Shown piece by piece: positions 9,404-18,612 of a DNA stretch of 64,000 bases. This stretch comes from Hymenobacter sp. DG25B (lineage in GTDB: Bacteria > Bacteroidota > Bacteroidia > Cytophagales > Hymenobacteraceae): NCBI RefSeq assembly GCF_000801315.1, contig NZ_CP010054.1, forward strand, positions 3,224,001-3,288,000. Direction: 5' to 3'. The notes under the pieces were generated by a model. That model searched no databases and was not told the DNA's origin. It worked only from the letters and a program-made list of their open reading frames with translations. Position numbers and translations under genes: made by a program. The first letter of the stretch is position 1. Each line of letters begins with the position of its first letter.

Positions 9404-9521
9404 AGTAGCGCGAAGCTCCAGCTTTGCGAACGAGCGTAGCGAGTAGCAGTCGTATGCTGACGTATGCGCAACGCGTAGGAACTCGCTGCGCTCCTACGCG
9501 AAGCCGGAGCTTCGCGCTACT
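9404..9521. repeat. Complex palindromic intergenic repeat
   Basis: AGTAGCGCGAAGCTCC at 9404 is mirrored by GGAGCTTCGCGCTACT ending at 9521; the full 21-bp arms (9404-9424 and 9501-9521) differ at one position. Inside, CGCGTAGGA (9472-9480) and TCCTACGCG (9492-9500) form a second perfect hairpin next to the right arm. The element starts right at the stop of the DUF255 gene. It resembles a REP/MITE-like palindrome and could act as a 3' RNA structure. It is not the same family as the GTCATCCTGA repeats. Confidence 0.7.
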
Positions 9522-9623
9522 TGTTGGGCTACGATGCGCGCTACTGTTATTTAGCGAGGGGCCATTACAAAGTCAGCGCTGCAACCTGCTATCTTTACTC
9601 TTCGCTTCCAGTCTGATTTTCCT

Positions 9624-12164
9624 TTGAGCCTTTCTTTTGACTTTGTTCAGCCCGAGCCGGCGGCCGTAGACCGCGTCACGCTGTTTGCCGACGTGATTCT
9701 GCCGCTCCCGCTGCCCAAGCTGTACACCTACCGCGTACCCTTCGAGCTGAACGACCAGGTTGTGGTGGGTGGCCGCGTGATTGTGCAGTTCGGTGCTAAA
9801 AAAACGCTCAGCTGCATTGTGGCGGCCGTGCATGAAAATCCGCCCAAGGAGTACCAGGCCAAGTACATTCTGGAGTTTATTGACGATGCGCCCGTAGTGA
9901 CGCAGCCTCAGCTGAAGCTGTTCCGCTGGATGGCCGACTACTATATGTGCACGCTGGGCGAGGTCATTAATGCGGCCCTTCCCTCCGCCCTCAAGCTCAG
10001 CTCGGAAAGCCGCGTGCAGCTGCATCCGGCCTTTGTGGCCGAGGAAAGCCCCTACCCGCTCAGTGAGCAGGAGCAAAAAGTAGTAGACGCCCTGAACACT
10101 GGGGAAGAAGGTAAGTCACTTACCTTTACGGATGTAGGTGAAATCCTTGGCATCACCTCGTTTCACCGGGTCATCAAGTCCCTGATGCAGAAAGACGTCA
10201 TCTTTCTGTTTGAGCACTTAGCCGATAAATACTCGCCTAAAGTGGTGAAGAAGGTGCGGCTGGCCCACCATTTTGTGGCTGAGGCGGCACTGGAAAGCCT
10301 GTTTGCGCAGCTGGCTACCCGGGCCAAGCAGCTGGATGTGCTGATGCGCTACCTGCAGAAGGTGCCCGTGTACCAGAACGAGCACCGCAACCACCAGGGC
10401 ATCGAAAAAGCCTACCTCACCAGCGCACCGCACCTTTCGGCTTCGGCCGTCAATACGCTGATCAAGAACGGCGTGCTGGAGCAGTTTGACGTGATTGTGT
10501 CGCGCTTTCCGCTGGATGATTCGCCGGAAGCCAAGATTACTTTCACCCTCAGCGAAGCCCAGACCACGGCCCGCGACGAAGTGCTGCAGCACTTCGGGGA
10601 GAAAGACATTGTGCTGCTGCACGGCGTAACGGGCGCCGGCAAAACCGAAATCTACATCGACCTGATTCGGAAGGCCATGGAAGGCGGCGGACAGGTGCTG
10701 TATCTGTTGCCCGAAATTGCCCTCACGGCCCAGATTGTAACCCGCCTGATGCGCGTATTTGGCACAAGGTTGGGCGTATATCACTCCAAATTCTCCGACA
10801 ACGAGCGGGTGGAAGTGTGGAACGGCGTGCTTTCCGGCCGCTTTCAGGTGGTGGTAGGTGTGCGCTCCGCGGTGTTCCTACCGTTTGATAATCTGTCGCT
10901 GATTATCGTGGACGAAGAGCACGAATCCAGCTACAAGCAGTACGACCCGGCCCCGCGCTACAACGCCCGCGAAGTGGCTTTGATGATGGCCAACTTCCAG
11001 GGGGCTAAAACCCTGCTGGGCTCGGCCACGCCGGCGGTGGAAACCTATTACCAGGCCCGCGCCGGCCGCTATGGGCTGGTTACGTTGAGCAAGCGTTTTG
11101 GCGAGGCCGGCCTGCCAGAAATTGTGCTGGTGGATACGCGCAAGTCGCGGGATGCAAAGAAGATGCACAACCACTTCACGCCCGAGCTGATGACGGAAAT
11201 GGAGACGAAGCTGGCCCTGAAAGAGCAGATTATCCTGTTTCAGAACCGGCGCGGCTACTCCCCTTTCATCAACTGCCTCGACTGCGGCTGGATTCCGAAG
11301 TGCCAGAACTGCGCCGTGAGTCTCAGCTACCACAAGCACGCCCACGAGCTGCGCTGCCACTACTGCGGCTACCACGACCGGATGCCGGTGGAATGCCCGG
11401 CCTGTGGCTCCCGCAACCTCAAAACGGTGGGCTTCGGCACCGAAAAGATTGAGGACGACCTGAAAGTCATGCTGCCCCAGGCCAACGTGCAGCGCATGGA
11501 CCTGGACACTACCCGCGCCAAAAACTCCTATCAGCAGATTATTTCTGACTTCGAGAAGCAGGTGACCAACGTGCTGGTGGGTACCCAGATGGTGACCAAG
11601 GGGCTGGACTTTGCCAACGTGAGCCTGGTGGGCATCATCAACGCTGACAGCATCATTCACTACCCCGATTTCCGGGCACACGAGCGGGCCTTTCAGATGT
11701 TTGTGCAGGTGAGCGGACGTGCCGGGCGCAAGGGAAAAAAAGGCAAGGTCATCATTCAGACCGGCGACCCTATGCAGGTGATTTTCGACAAGGTCATCCG
11801 TAACGACTATATCGAGTTTTACGAGTACGAAATTCTGCAGCGGCGCGAGTACGGTTTTCCGCCCTTTATGCGCGTCATTCGGCTCACGGTAAAGCACATG
11901 GACCAGCACCTGGCTGAGGGCGCCGCCATTCTGCTGACCAATGAGCTGGTAGACCGGCTGGGCCGCGAGGCCGTGCTGGGGCCGGAAGCGCCGTACATCT
12001 TCCGCATCCGCAACTTCTACCTGCAGGAGATTACCATCAAGCTCAGCCGCGAGCATACGGTGCTGAAATCGGCCAAGGCGGATATTCTGGCGGCCATTAA
12101 TGCGGTGAAGGACCAGAAGGAATACAAGCAGGCGCGCTTTGTGGCCGATGTAGACCCGATGTAA
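9624..12164 (+). CDS. priA: Primosomal replication protein PriA (replication restart helicase)
   Basis: 846 residues if started at TTG 9624; no ATG is available before the conserved VTLFADVILPLPLPKLYTY segment, so a TTG start is the best choice but uncertain. Domains: 3'-DNA-binding domain (~15-120), winged helix, then a superfamily 2 helicase with Walker A GVTGAGKTE, DEEH box, GSATP, and QNRRGYSPF/GRAGR motifs. Between the helicase lobes is the zinc-binding cysteine set (CLDCGW, CQNC, CHYCG, CPACGS). PriA recognises stalled forks and reloads the replicative helicase. It ends at a bidirectional terminator facing the next gene. Confidence 0.95.
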   Translation: MSLSFDFVQPEPAAVDRVTLFADVILPLPLPKLYTYRVPFELNDQVVVGGRVIVQFGAKKTLSCIVAAVHENPPKEYQAKYILEFIDDAPVVTQPQLKLFRWMADYYMCTLGEVINAALPSALKLSSESRVQLHPAFVAEESPYPLSEQEQKVVDALNTGEEGKSLTFTDVGEILGITSFHRVIKSLMQKDVIFLFEHLADKYSPKVVKKVRLAHHFVAEAALESLFAQLATRAKQLDVLMRYLQKVPVYQNEHRNHQGIEKAYLTSAPHLSASAVNTLIKNGVLEQFDVIVSRFPLDDSPEAKITFTLSEAQTTARDEVLQHFGEKDIVLLHGVTGAGKTEIYIDLIRKAMEGGGQVLYLLPEIALTAQIVTRLMRVFGTRLGVYHSKFSDNERVEVWNGVLSGRFQVVVGVRSAVFLPFDNLSLIIVDEEHESSYKQYDPAPRYNAREVALMMANFQGAKTLLGSATPAVETYYQARAGRYGLVTLSKRFGEAGLPEIVLVDTRKSRDAKKMHNHFTPELMTEMETKLALKEQIILFQNRRGYSPFINCLDCGWIPKCQNCAVSLSYHKHAHELRCHYCGYHDRMPVECPACGSRNLKTVGFGTEKIEDDLKVMLPQANVQRMDLDTTRAKNSYQQIISDFEKQVTNVLVGTQMVTKGLDFANVSLVGIINADSIIHYPDFRAHERAFQMFVQVSGRAGRKGKKGKVIIQTGDPMQVIFDKVIRNDYIEFYEYEILQRREYGFPPFMRVIRLTVKHMDQHLAEGAAILLTNELVDRLGREAVLGPEAPYIFRIRNFYLQEITIKLSREHTVLKSAKADILAAINAVKDQKEYKQARFVADVDPM

Positions 12165-12185
12165 CTCCTTTATCAACAACCATAA

Positions 12186-12223
12186 AGAAAGCGCCCCGAC
12201 CATATCATGGCCGGGGCGCTTTG
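12186..12223. terminator. Bidirectional terminator between priA and the convergent lipoprotein gene
   Basis: GCGCCCCGACC (12191-12201) pairs with GGCCGGGGCGC (12209-12219) with one mismatch. It is flanked by AAAGAAA and TTT. Confidence 0.75.
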
Positions 12224-12246
12224 GCATACCAGGGGTTGCGTCAGAC

Positions 12247-12813
12247 TTATACCTCGTCGAGCAGGCCCAGGATGATGAAGATGATACCAATGATGGCAAT
12301 GATGCCGCCCAGGATACCAAAGATGGCGCTAATACCGCTGAACAGCGAAATCAGCAAACCAATCAGCAACAGAATGATACCCTTGCGGATGTTGCCGCTC
12401 AACGCATCAGCCTTGGCCGTGTCGCTGTGGGTTTTCACCTGTGCTTTTTGCGCCAGCTTGGTCATTTGCTTGGCTACTTTGCCCACGGCTACTTTCTGCA
12501 GGGTGCTCATTTTCTTGGGCGAAGCAGTAGCCATGGCGTGCGAAGCAGCCCGGGCAGCCTCGGCGGTAGTGGCGGGTGCTGCTTTGGGAGCCGCAGCTAC
12601 TGGAGCAGCCTCCAAAGCTGGTGCAGCTACAGCTACTTCTTCGGCGGCTACCGCTACGGGAGCAGGCTTAGCGGCTGCTACACGCTCAGTACCGTGGTAA
12701 GGCGTAGTTTTGGGCAGCATGGCATACTCAGCGCGGCTGCAGCTACTTAGGCCAGCGGCTACAACAACCAGAGCTGCCAGGCTCTGGCGCAGGTAGTGGA
12801 AATGTTGTTTCAT
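12247..12813 (-). CDS. Ala-rich lipoprotein with a hydrophobic C-terminal hairpin (function unknown)
   Basis: 188 residues. The N-terminal signal ends in a lipobox (AAGLSSC), so it is probably a lipoprotein. Residues ~40-100 are a low-complexity Ala/Pro/Val linker. The C-terminus (~143-188) is two closely spaced hydrophobic segments rich in Ile, Leu and Gly (GIILLLIGLLIS, GGIIAIIGIIFIILG), similar in style to small YqaE/Pmp3-like membrane modules but not a confident match. Being both lipid-anchored and membrane-spanning is unusual and might bridge the inner membrane and periplasm. Convergent with priA. Function not recognised. Confidence 0.75.
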   Translation of the reverse strand: MKQHFHYLRQSLAALVVVAAGLSSCSRAEYAMLPKTTPYHGTERVAAAKPAPVAVAAEEVAVAAPALEAAPVAAAPKAAPATTAEAARAASHAMATASPKKMSTLQKVAVGKVAKQMTKLAQKAQVKTHSDTAKADALSGNIRKGIILLLIGLLISLFSGISAIFGILGGIIAIIGIIFIILGLLDEV

Positions 12814-13371
12814 AGGAGTTTGGGAAAGGTGAAAAAGAAAATTTCGGGAGTAAGCGGTGAGAGTAAGGAGCCATCATCGGAGATGTCAGTGCCTTTGCTT
12901 ACTGCAATTATAGCTAATAAAATTCCCAAGGCAACAGAAAGAGAATTCTACTTTCCCGCAATATTGTTATGTAGCCCGCCTTTCATAATGCCTTTGGTTA
13001 GCGTTTACTCCTTGTCTACAGCTGTCTGGCCCGGGTGCCAGAGAGAAGCAGGCAGGCGGCTTCTGCCCATGAAAAGCAGCACCATCTGAGGCAGCAAAAT
13101 GGCTTTCAGCCTATTACGCAGATGTTGTTTTAGAGCAGAAGCATACCCAGGCTATTTTTTCACGCGTAGCTAAAAGACATTAAACTATGCACCGGCAACT
13201 GATAAGTACCGGCTACTGTCTTAAGCATTCACCACACACTTGTTCCGATAAAAATGCGTTGAATAGAAGAGCAAGGAACATTTTAGGCCCTAATGGCTCT
13301 TACAGCATGGGCATACGTGCCATGCTGCTGCATGCTAGCTGTTAAGAATAGGTTGAGCACTTTCGTTTTAT
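12814..13371. other. Intergenic region upstream of the lipoprotein and methyltransferase genes
   Basis: 558 bp with no supported gene. It is AT-richer than its surroundings. The only clear structure is an operator-like inverted repeat at 13303-13327, 45 bp before the methyltransferase start. Confidence 0.6.
13303..13327 (+). promoter_or_regulatory. Operator-like inverted repeat upstream of the methyltransferase gene
   Basis: CAGCATGG (13303-13310) and CCATGCTG (13320-13327) are perfect inverted 8-mers around a 9-nt spacer. It ends 44 bp before the ATG at 13372. It could be a regulator site or a leader hairpin; no evidence separates these. Confidence 0.45.
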
Positions 13372-14147
13372 ATGCATCATAGTACCTCATATCTCCTGTA
13401 CTGTTATTACCTGCTGGCCCTTGGCGCCTTGTTAATAGCGCCTGCCTGCACGCAGCCCCCCGCCGAAAGCCGGGCCGTGGCCGCGTATGCGCACGCCAGA
13501 GATAGTACCGGCTATGAAACCAAACCGCCGCAGGACCCCAATGGCATCAGTAAATACTACCACGGCCGGCAAATTGCGCACGTCATGGGCCATGAGGGGT
13601 CTGACTGGCTGGAGCGCCCCAACCGGGCTGAGGAAGAGCGCACCGATTTGCTGCTCGGGGCTCTGCAGCTAAAGCCAACCGATGTGGTGGCCGACTTAGG
13701 GGCCGGCACCGGGTTCTTTACCTTCCGCATCAGCCCACTGGTGCCGCAAGGCCGTGTTTTGGCTGTGGATATCCAACCCGAAATGCTGCGCTCCATTGAG
13801 AGCACCAAAGCCCGGACCAAGCTGACCAACGTGGAGCCTATTCTGGGCACTACCAAAAGCCCCAACCTCCCGCCCAATAGCGTAGACCTGGTTTTGCTGG
13901 TGGACGCTTACCACGAGTTTGACCACCCCGCGAAATGATGCTGGCTGTACACGAGGCCCTGCGACCCGGTGGCCGGGTGGCGCTGGTAGAATATCGGGCC
14001 GAGGACCCACAGGTGCCCATCAAGCGCATTCATAAGATGAGTATGGAGCAGGCCCGCCGGGAGCTGGAAGATGCCGGGCTGGAGTTCGTAGAGAATATCG
14101 ACAAGCTCCCCCAGCAGCACCTGCTCATTTTCCGGCGGCCCCGCTAG
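13372..14147 (+). pseudogene. SAM-dependent methyltransferase, split by a -1 frameshift at about 13925
   Basis: The first frame (13372-13938) gives an N-terminus with a hydrophobic signal and lipobox-like ALLIAPAC, then the class I methyltransferase core: VADLGAGTGFFTF (SAM-binding motif I), AVDIQPEML (motif II) and LVLLVDAYHEFDHP (motif IV). It stops at TGA 13936-13938. The second frame continues with the expected end, MMLAVHEALRPGGRVALVEY to LIFRRPR (stop 14147). Adding one C to the run CACCCCGCG at 13923-13931 restores HEFDHPREMML. The stop and the downstream ATG overlap as ATGA, so two coupled polypeptides are formally possible. Similar secreted or lipid-anchored methyltransferases are common in Bacteroidota; the substrate is unknown. 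Sequencing error is as likely as a real mutation. Confidence 0.75.
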
Positions 14148-14170
14148 CGCATTTTGCGGCCGGCTGGCCG

Positions 14171-14178
14171 TACCTTTG
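14171..14178 (+). promoter_or_regulatory. Promoter core (TACCTTTG) of queA, possibly leaderless
   Basis: TACCTTTG ends 6 bp before the queA ATG, so the start point predicted about 7 nt downstream falls on the start codon. A TTG lies 14 bp upstream (14154-14156). Confidence 0.45.
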
Positions 14179-14184
14179 CCGGCT

Positions 14185-15411
14185 ATGAATGCCAATCCGC
14201 GCCTGCTTTCCATCCACGATTTTACCTACCAGCTCCCGCCTGAGCGCATAGCTCCGGAGCCTTTACCCCAGCGCGACCAGTCGCGGCTATTGGTGTACCG
14301 CGAGGGTGAGCTGACGGACCGTCGGTTTTACGAGCTGCCGACGGAGGTACCCACCGGCTCCTTGCTGGTGTTTAACGATACCAAAGTGGTGCGCGCCCGG
14401 CTGTTTGCGCACAAACCTACGGGCGGCATTATTGAGCTATTCTGCCTGGAGCCCGTGGCCCCGCACCGCGCTATTGAGCCGGCCATGCAGCAAACCGGTT
14501 CCTGCGTGTGGAAATGCCTGGTGGGCAATGGCAAACGCTGGAAAAGCGGCCCGGTACTGCTGGAGTTTATGGCCCAGGGTCAGCCCGCCACCCTCACGGC
14601 CGAGCGCCAGGAAGTGGCCGATGGCTATTCCCTGATTCGGTTTAGCTGGGAGCCAGCGGAGCTGCCTTTTGCCGAGGTGCTGCGCGGCGCGGGCCACCTG
14701 CCCCTGCCCCCCTACCTCAACCGCCCCGATACGGACGTGGATGCCGTGCGCTACCAGACGGTGTATGCCGCGCAGGAAGGCGCAGTAGCAGCCCCTACGG
14801 CCGGCCTGCACTTTTCAGAAACCGTGCTACAGGAGCTTCAGGCCCGGGGAATAGAAACCGCGCACGTCACGCTGCACGTAGGTGCCGGCACTTTTCAGCC
14901 CGTGAAGGCCGACCGGATGGCCGAGCACCCCATGCATGCCGAACCCATCAGTGTAACGCCTGCTTTTCTGCGGCAGCTGCTGATGCATAGCAAGGGGCCG
15001 GTGCTGGCCGTAGGCACCACCAGCCTGCGCACGCTGGAAAGCCTCTACTGGCTGGGCGTGCAGCTGCTCCAGGACCCCAGCTCGGCTGATGCACCCCTGC
15101 ACGTGAGCCAGTGGCAGCCCTACGAGCCGGGCTCGGAAATACCCGCCGCAGAGGCGCTGCAGGCGCTGCTGCACTATCTGAAAAAAACCGGCGCCGATGT
15201 ACTGCACGCTACCACGCAGCTGCTCATTGCGCCGGGTTACCGCTTCCGCCTTGCACAGGGGCTTATCACCAACTTTCATCAGCCGGAAAGCACCCTGCTG
15301 CTGCTGGTTGCGGCGTTGGTAGGCCCCCAATGGCGCCAGCTATATGAGCATGCGCTAAGTAATGATTACCGGTTTCTGAGCTACGGCGACAGTTCCTTAC
15401 TGCTGCCTTAA
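14185..15411 (+). CDS. queA: S-adenosylmethionine:tRNA ribosyltransferase-isomerase (queuosine synthesis)
   Basis: 408 residues from the ATG at 14185 (MNANPRLLSIHDFTYQLP); an in-frame TTG at 14176 is part of the promoter core and is rejected. QueA transfers and isomerises the ribosyl group of SAM onto preQ1 at tRNA position 34, giving epoxyqueuosine. Visible family blocks are FNDTKVVRARL, PTAGLHFSE, HVTLHVGAGTFQPV, HPMHAE, VGTTSLRTLES and LITNFHQPESTLLLLVAAL. Length is somewhat above the E. coli enzyme (~356), as seen in other Bacteroidota. It stands alone; other queuosine genes are not in the window. Confidence 0.95.
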   Translation: MNANPRLLSIHDFTYQLPPERIAPEPLPQRDQSRLLVYREGELTDRRFYELPTEVPTGSLLVFNDTKVVRARLFAHKPTGGIIELFCLEPVAPHRAIEPAMQQTGSCVWKCLVGNGKRWKSGPVLLEFMAQGQPATLTAERQEVADGYSLIRFSWEPAELPFAEVLRGAGHLPLPPYLNRPDTDVDAVRYQTVYAAQEGAVAAPTAGLHFSETVLQELQARGIETAHVTLHVGAGTFQPVKADRMAEHPMHAEPISVTPAFLRQLLMHSKGPVLAVGTTSLRTLESLYWLGVQLLQDPSSADAPLHVSQWQPYEPGSEIPAAEALQALLHYLKKTGADVLHATTQLLIAPGYRFRLAQGLITNFHQPESTLLLLVAALVGPQWRQLYEHALSNDYRFLSYGDSSLLLP

Positions 15412-15505
15412 GTAGGGTTTACAGGGGATTTTTCTACGCTTTTATGGGTGCTTCTCCTCTTCTTCCGTATAAGGCTGAATTATTATCCCTAAACTGAACT
15501 CAGCC

Positions 15506-15871
15506 ATGAAAAAGATAGTATTGCTGCTCGCATTTGCAGCCATTTCCACGGCCGCCTCGGCGCAAACAGAAACCAAAACCGAAACCAAAGACCCGGTAAC
15601 GGGTGCTAAAACCACTACTGAGGTGGACGTGCGCGACAACGGCACCATGAAAATGGAAACCGAAACCCGCACCGGCCGCACCGAAGCCGGCGAGATAATT
15701 CAGAATACCGGCGACGATGTAAAAGACGCCAGCAAGAAATCGGCGCGGTTCGCTAAAAAAGCCGCCCGCAAAACCGGCCACGTAGCGAAGCGCGGTGCTC
15801 AGAAAACGGCCCACGGCGCGAAGAAAGCCGGCAGAGCCGTGAAAAACACCGCTAAAGATGTAGTAGACTAA
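15506..15871 (+). CDS. Small exported Lys/Ala-rich protein with LEA-like 11-residue repeats
   Basis: 121 residues. Residues 1-20 are a classic signal peptide ending ASAQ. Residues 21-70 are hydrophilic and rich in Thr, Glu and Lys. From residue 72 the sequence falls into 11-residue units: VKDASKKSARF, AKKAARKTGHV, AKRGAQKTAHG, AKKAGRAVKNT, then a partial AKDVVD. Eleven-residue amphipathic repeats are the hallmark of group 3 LEA proteins, which protect against drying; histone H1-like tails look similar in composition. The exported location is seen from the signal; a protective role is inference. It stands alone with its own terminator. Confidence 0.7.
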   Translation: MKKIVLLLAFAAISTAASAQTETKTETKDPVTGAKTTTEVDVRDNGTMKMETETRTGRTEAGEIIQNTGDDVKDASKKSARFAKKAARKTGHVAKRGAQKTAHGAKKAGRAVKNTAKDVVD

Positions 15872-15889
15872 ACATCCTCATCAAACATA

Positions 15890-15928
15890 AAAAAGCCCCC
15901 GATACCACATGGTATCGGGGGCTTTTTT
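15890..15928. terminator. Bidirectional terminator between the LEA-like gene and the M14 peptidase gene
   Basis: GCCCCCGATACCA (15895-15907) and TGGTATCGGGGGC (15910-15922) are perfect complements, with A-runs before and T-runs after. It serves both convergent genes. Confidence 0.92.
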
Positions 15929-15942
15929 ATGCCGGGCGTTTA

Positions 15943-18500
15943 TTACTGGCCCACAAAGAAAATGGCATTACCAAAGAGTAGCTTGCCACCCTGCCAGAAG
16001 GCCCGGAACAGGGGATTATCGGCCAGGTAAACTACCTGGCCGCGGCCCATATCCTGCGTGCCCAGCACCAGCGTATCCGTGAGTTTACGGCGGGCTTTGG
16101 AGCCAGTGAATCCGGAGGAATAGTTGTTCTTTTTCAGAACCCCCACGTTCCAGCCGCCCTGGCCCAGGAACTGGTAGTTTACCGTATCCCGAATGAGGGC
16201 ATAGTAGGTGCTGCCGTAGCCAAAGGCCAACGGGTGCGTGTTATCCAGCTGCACCCGGAAGATGCTGCCCTGCACCAATTCCTGCAGCTGCTCGCGCTCC
16301 GAGTCGGCGTAGCGGCGCAGCTGGCGGTAGGGGTCGTTCTTTTTGGTGCCGGCGCTATCGGCGGGCTTCACTTTCAGGTCGAAGTCCTTTTTGCCGGCCA
16401 GGAAAGCGGCAGCGCCTTCCATGGCAATAATTTTGCCGCCGCCGCGCACCCAGGCTTTCAGATTTTCGAGCCCTTTTTCGGGGAAAATGTCGCCGTAGTT
16501 GCCATCGGGCAGAATCAGCACATCAAACTTAGCCAGCGGCACACTGCTAAGATAGTCGGACCCTAAAACAGTAACCGGATAGCCAATCTGCTGCTCAAAG
16601 AAGTGCCATACCTCGCCAAACGCCGTGGGCGACACTCCGTCACCGGCCAGCACGGCTACGTTGGGCTTGTTGACAAACCGCACGTAGCCGGAGCCCAGAT
16701 CAGCCCCGCTGGTAGAAAAACCAGAGCTAACGGCCTGCACCACCACGCCGGAGGAATCGGCCTGCGAGCGAACCAGCTGGTCGAATTTCGGACCTAAGCC
16801 TTCATTGCCGTTGCGCGTGATAACCAGCGTACCGGAGGCGTATTTCTGCCCTTCGGCCTCAAACGGCCGGGCGGCCACGCGCACTTTCACTTTCTGCTGC
16901 AACAGCCGGCTCAGGAAGCGGATATCCTGCAGGTTATTCCAGCGGGCCACATAGGCGTAAGGCGCCGCGCCGGCCGTAGCCGTGCCCTTTACCGTGGCCG
17001 CTGCGGCGGGCGTACCCGAATTATCAATCCGCTGCTTTACGGCGTAGGCTTTCAGCCCGAAAGCATACGGCAGGGCCCAGGAAGTAATATCGTAGGTGAG
17101 AGAATCCTCCAGCGCGGGCTGCGGCTCAAACAGCACCTTCACCAGCGTAGATTTGGGCTGATACATGCTCACCACCACGTCGCGGGGCTCAATCTGCACG
17201 TTTTCGGTTTTGCCGGAGGTGTAGTTGAAGCCTTTTGTTTTAACGCGCTTGGGCGCGTAGCCGTAGCGAATCTGCTGCCGGTCCAGGTACTGGGTGAGGG
17301 CCTTCAGCTGGCCTGGGTCGCCGTTACCGGCCAGCACAAAGGATTTGTACTCGCCTTTGGGCTTGGTGCGGGCGTCATCGTAGTATTGCTGAAAGTTCTT
17401 TACCAGCTCTTCGTGGCGGTCGGCGGTGGCCTGAATGGTGGCCAGGCTGGTGGCATAGTGGTGCGAAATGCGCTGCTCCAGCGTCAGCGTATCCCCATCG
17501 GACTTGGCAATGCGCACGCCGGCCCTGCCCGAGCCGCCCTGCTCGTAGGTCATGCCAATAGCGCCGTTGAAGGACGGGTAGGTATCGCCGTAGCTGGGGT
17601 AAAACAGGTCAAAGGTTTCGCGGGTGAAGTACAGCCAGTTGTTCTGGTCGAACACCTTGCGGTTGTAGTCGCCGATGATGTTCTGGAAGTTGCGCTGCCA
17701 GGGGGTAATATCGGCGTGGAAAGGCTTGGCGGCCGGCGAGAAATAGTAGGGCTCATCTACCCCCATTTCGTGGAAGTCGGCATGCACCTGGGGCAGCCAC
17801 TGGTTGTAGAGCGTGAGGCGCTGGCGGCTTTCCTGCTGCGTTTGCCAGGCCCAGTCCCGGTTCAGGTCGAAATAATAATGGTTGTAGCGGCCACCGGGCC
17901 AGGGCTCGTGGTGTTCCCAGGAATAGGGCGAGGCGTCCGGCGACTGGCTACGTACCCGGTTGTACCACTGCGCATACCGCTCGCGCCCGTCGGGGTTAAT
18001 GCAGGGGTCTACCACCACCACTACATTCTGCAGCCACTTCTGCACCTGCTCGTTGCCGGGGTTGGCCAGATCATACAGCACCAGCATCACCGCTTCCGAC
18101 GACACCGCTTCGTTGCCGTGCACGTTGTAGCTCAGCCACACAATGGCCGGCTGCTGGCGCTGCACGGCGCCGGTTTCCAGCCCGGCCAGGCGCAGGTTGT
18201 TGCGCCGGATTTCTTCCAGCCGACCAATATTATCCGGGGTGCCTACCTGCACTACTTCCAGGGGGCGGTGCTCATAGGTTTCGCCGTAGCGCTGCAGCTG
18301 CATGCGCCCCCCCGAGGCCTTCACCACGTGGTCTACGTAGCGCAGCAAATCGGCGTGCGTTGTAAAGCGGCTGCCCAGTGGGTACCCAGAAATTGCGCGG
18401 GCGTTTGCAGCGGGCCAGCGGCCTGCTGGGCCTGAGCGGCAACTGGCAGCACCAGCCAAAGCAACAGGGGCAGCCACGCTGCCCAACGGCTAATCTTCAT
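15943..18500 (-). pseudogene. M14-family zinc carboxypeptidase-like exported protein, N-terminus out of frame
   Basis: The main frame gives about 813 residues of an M14 peptidase: YEHRPLEVVQVG, then HGNEAVSSEA (zinc-binding region), DPCINPDGRERY and HADFHEMG (third zinc-ligand region), with a long C-terminal part containing a glutamine amidotransferase-like fold (VAVLAGDGVSPTAFGEVW). The signal peptide (MKISRWAAWLPLLLWLVLPV, ATG at 18500) lies in another frame. The join is at about 18385-18389, where adding one G to CTGGGTACC restores QFLGYPLGSRFT, the family's usual mature start. Corrected length is about 852. So either a one-base sequencing error or a recent loss of export. If intact it would be a periplasmic or secreted metallopeptidase. 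It ends at the shared terminator at 15890-15928. Confidence 0.82.
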
Positions 18501-18612
18501 GCGAAACAGATAAGGGTGAGCGGGAAAGGAATCAGCGAAAATACAACCCGCCATCAGAACCCAAAGCCAAACCCACACCTTTCTATTGCTTTGCCGACTT
18601 ACTTAAATGCTT

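Noticed and set aside
12796..13089. A 97-codon plus-strand ORF upstream of the methyltransferase
   Set aside because: It begins inside the lipoprotein gene on the other strand and lacks protein-like character.
17386..18435. A 349-codon open frame antisense to the M14 peptidase
   Set aside because: Same reasoning; the minus-strand peptidase has zinc-site motifs throughout.
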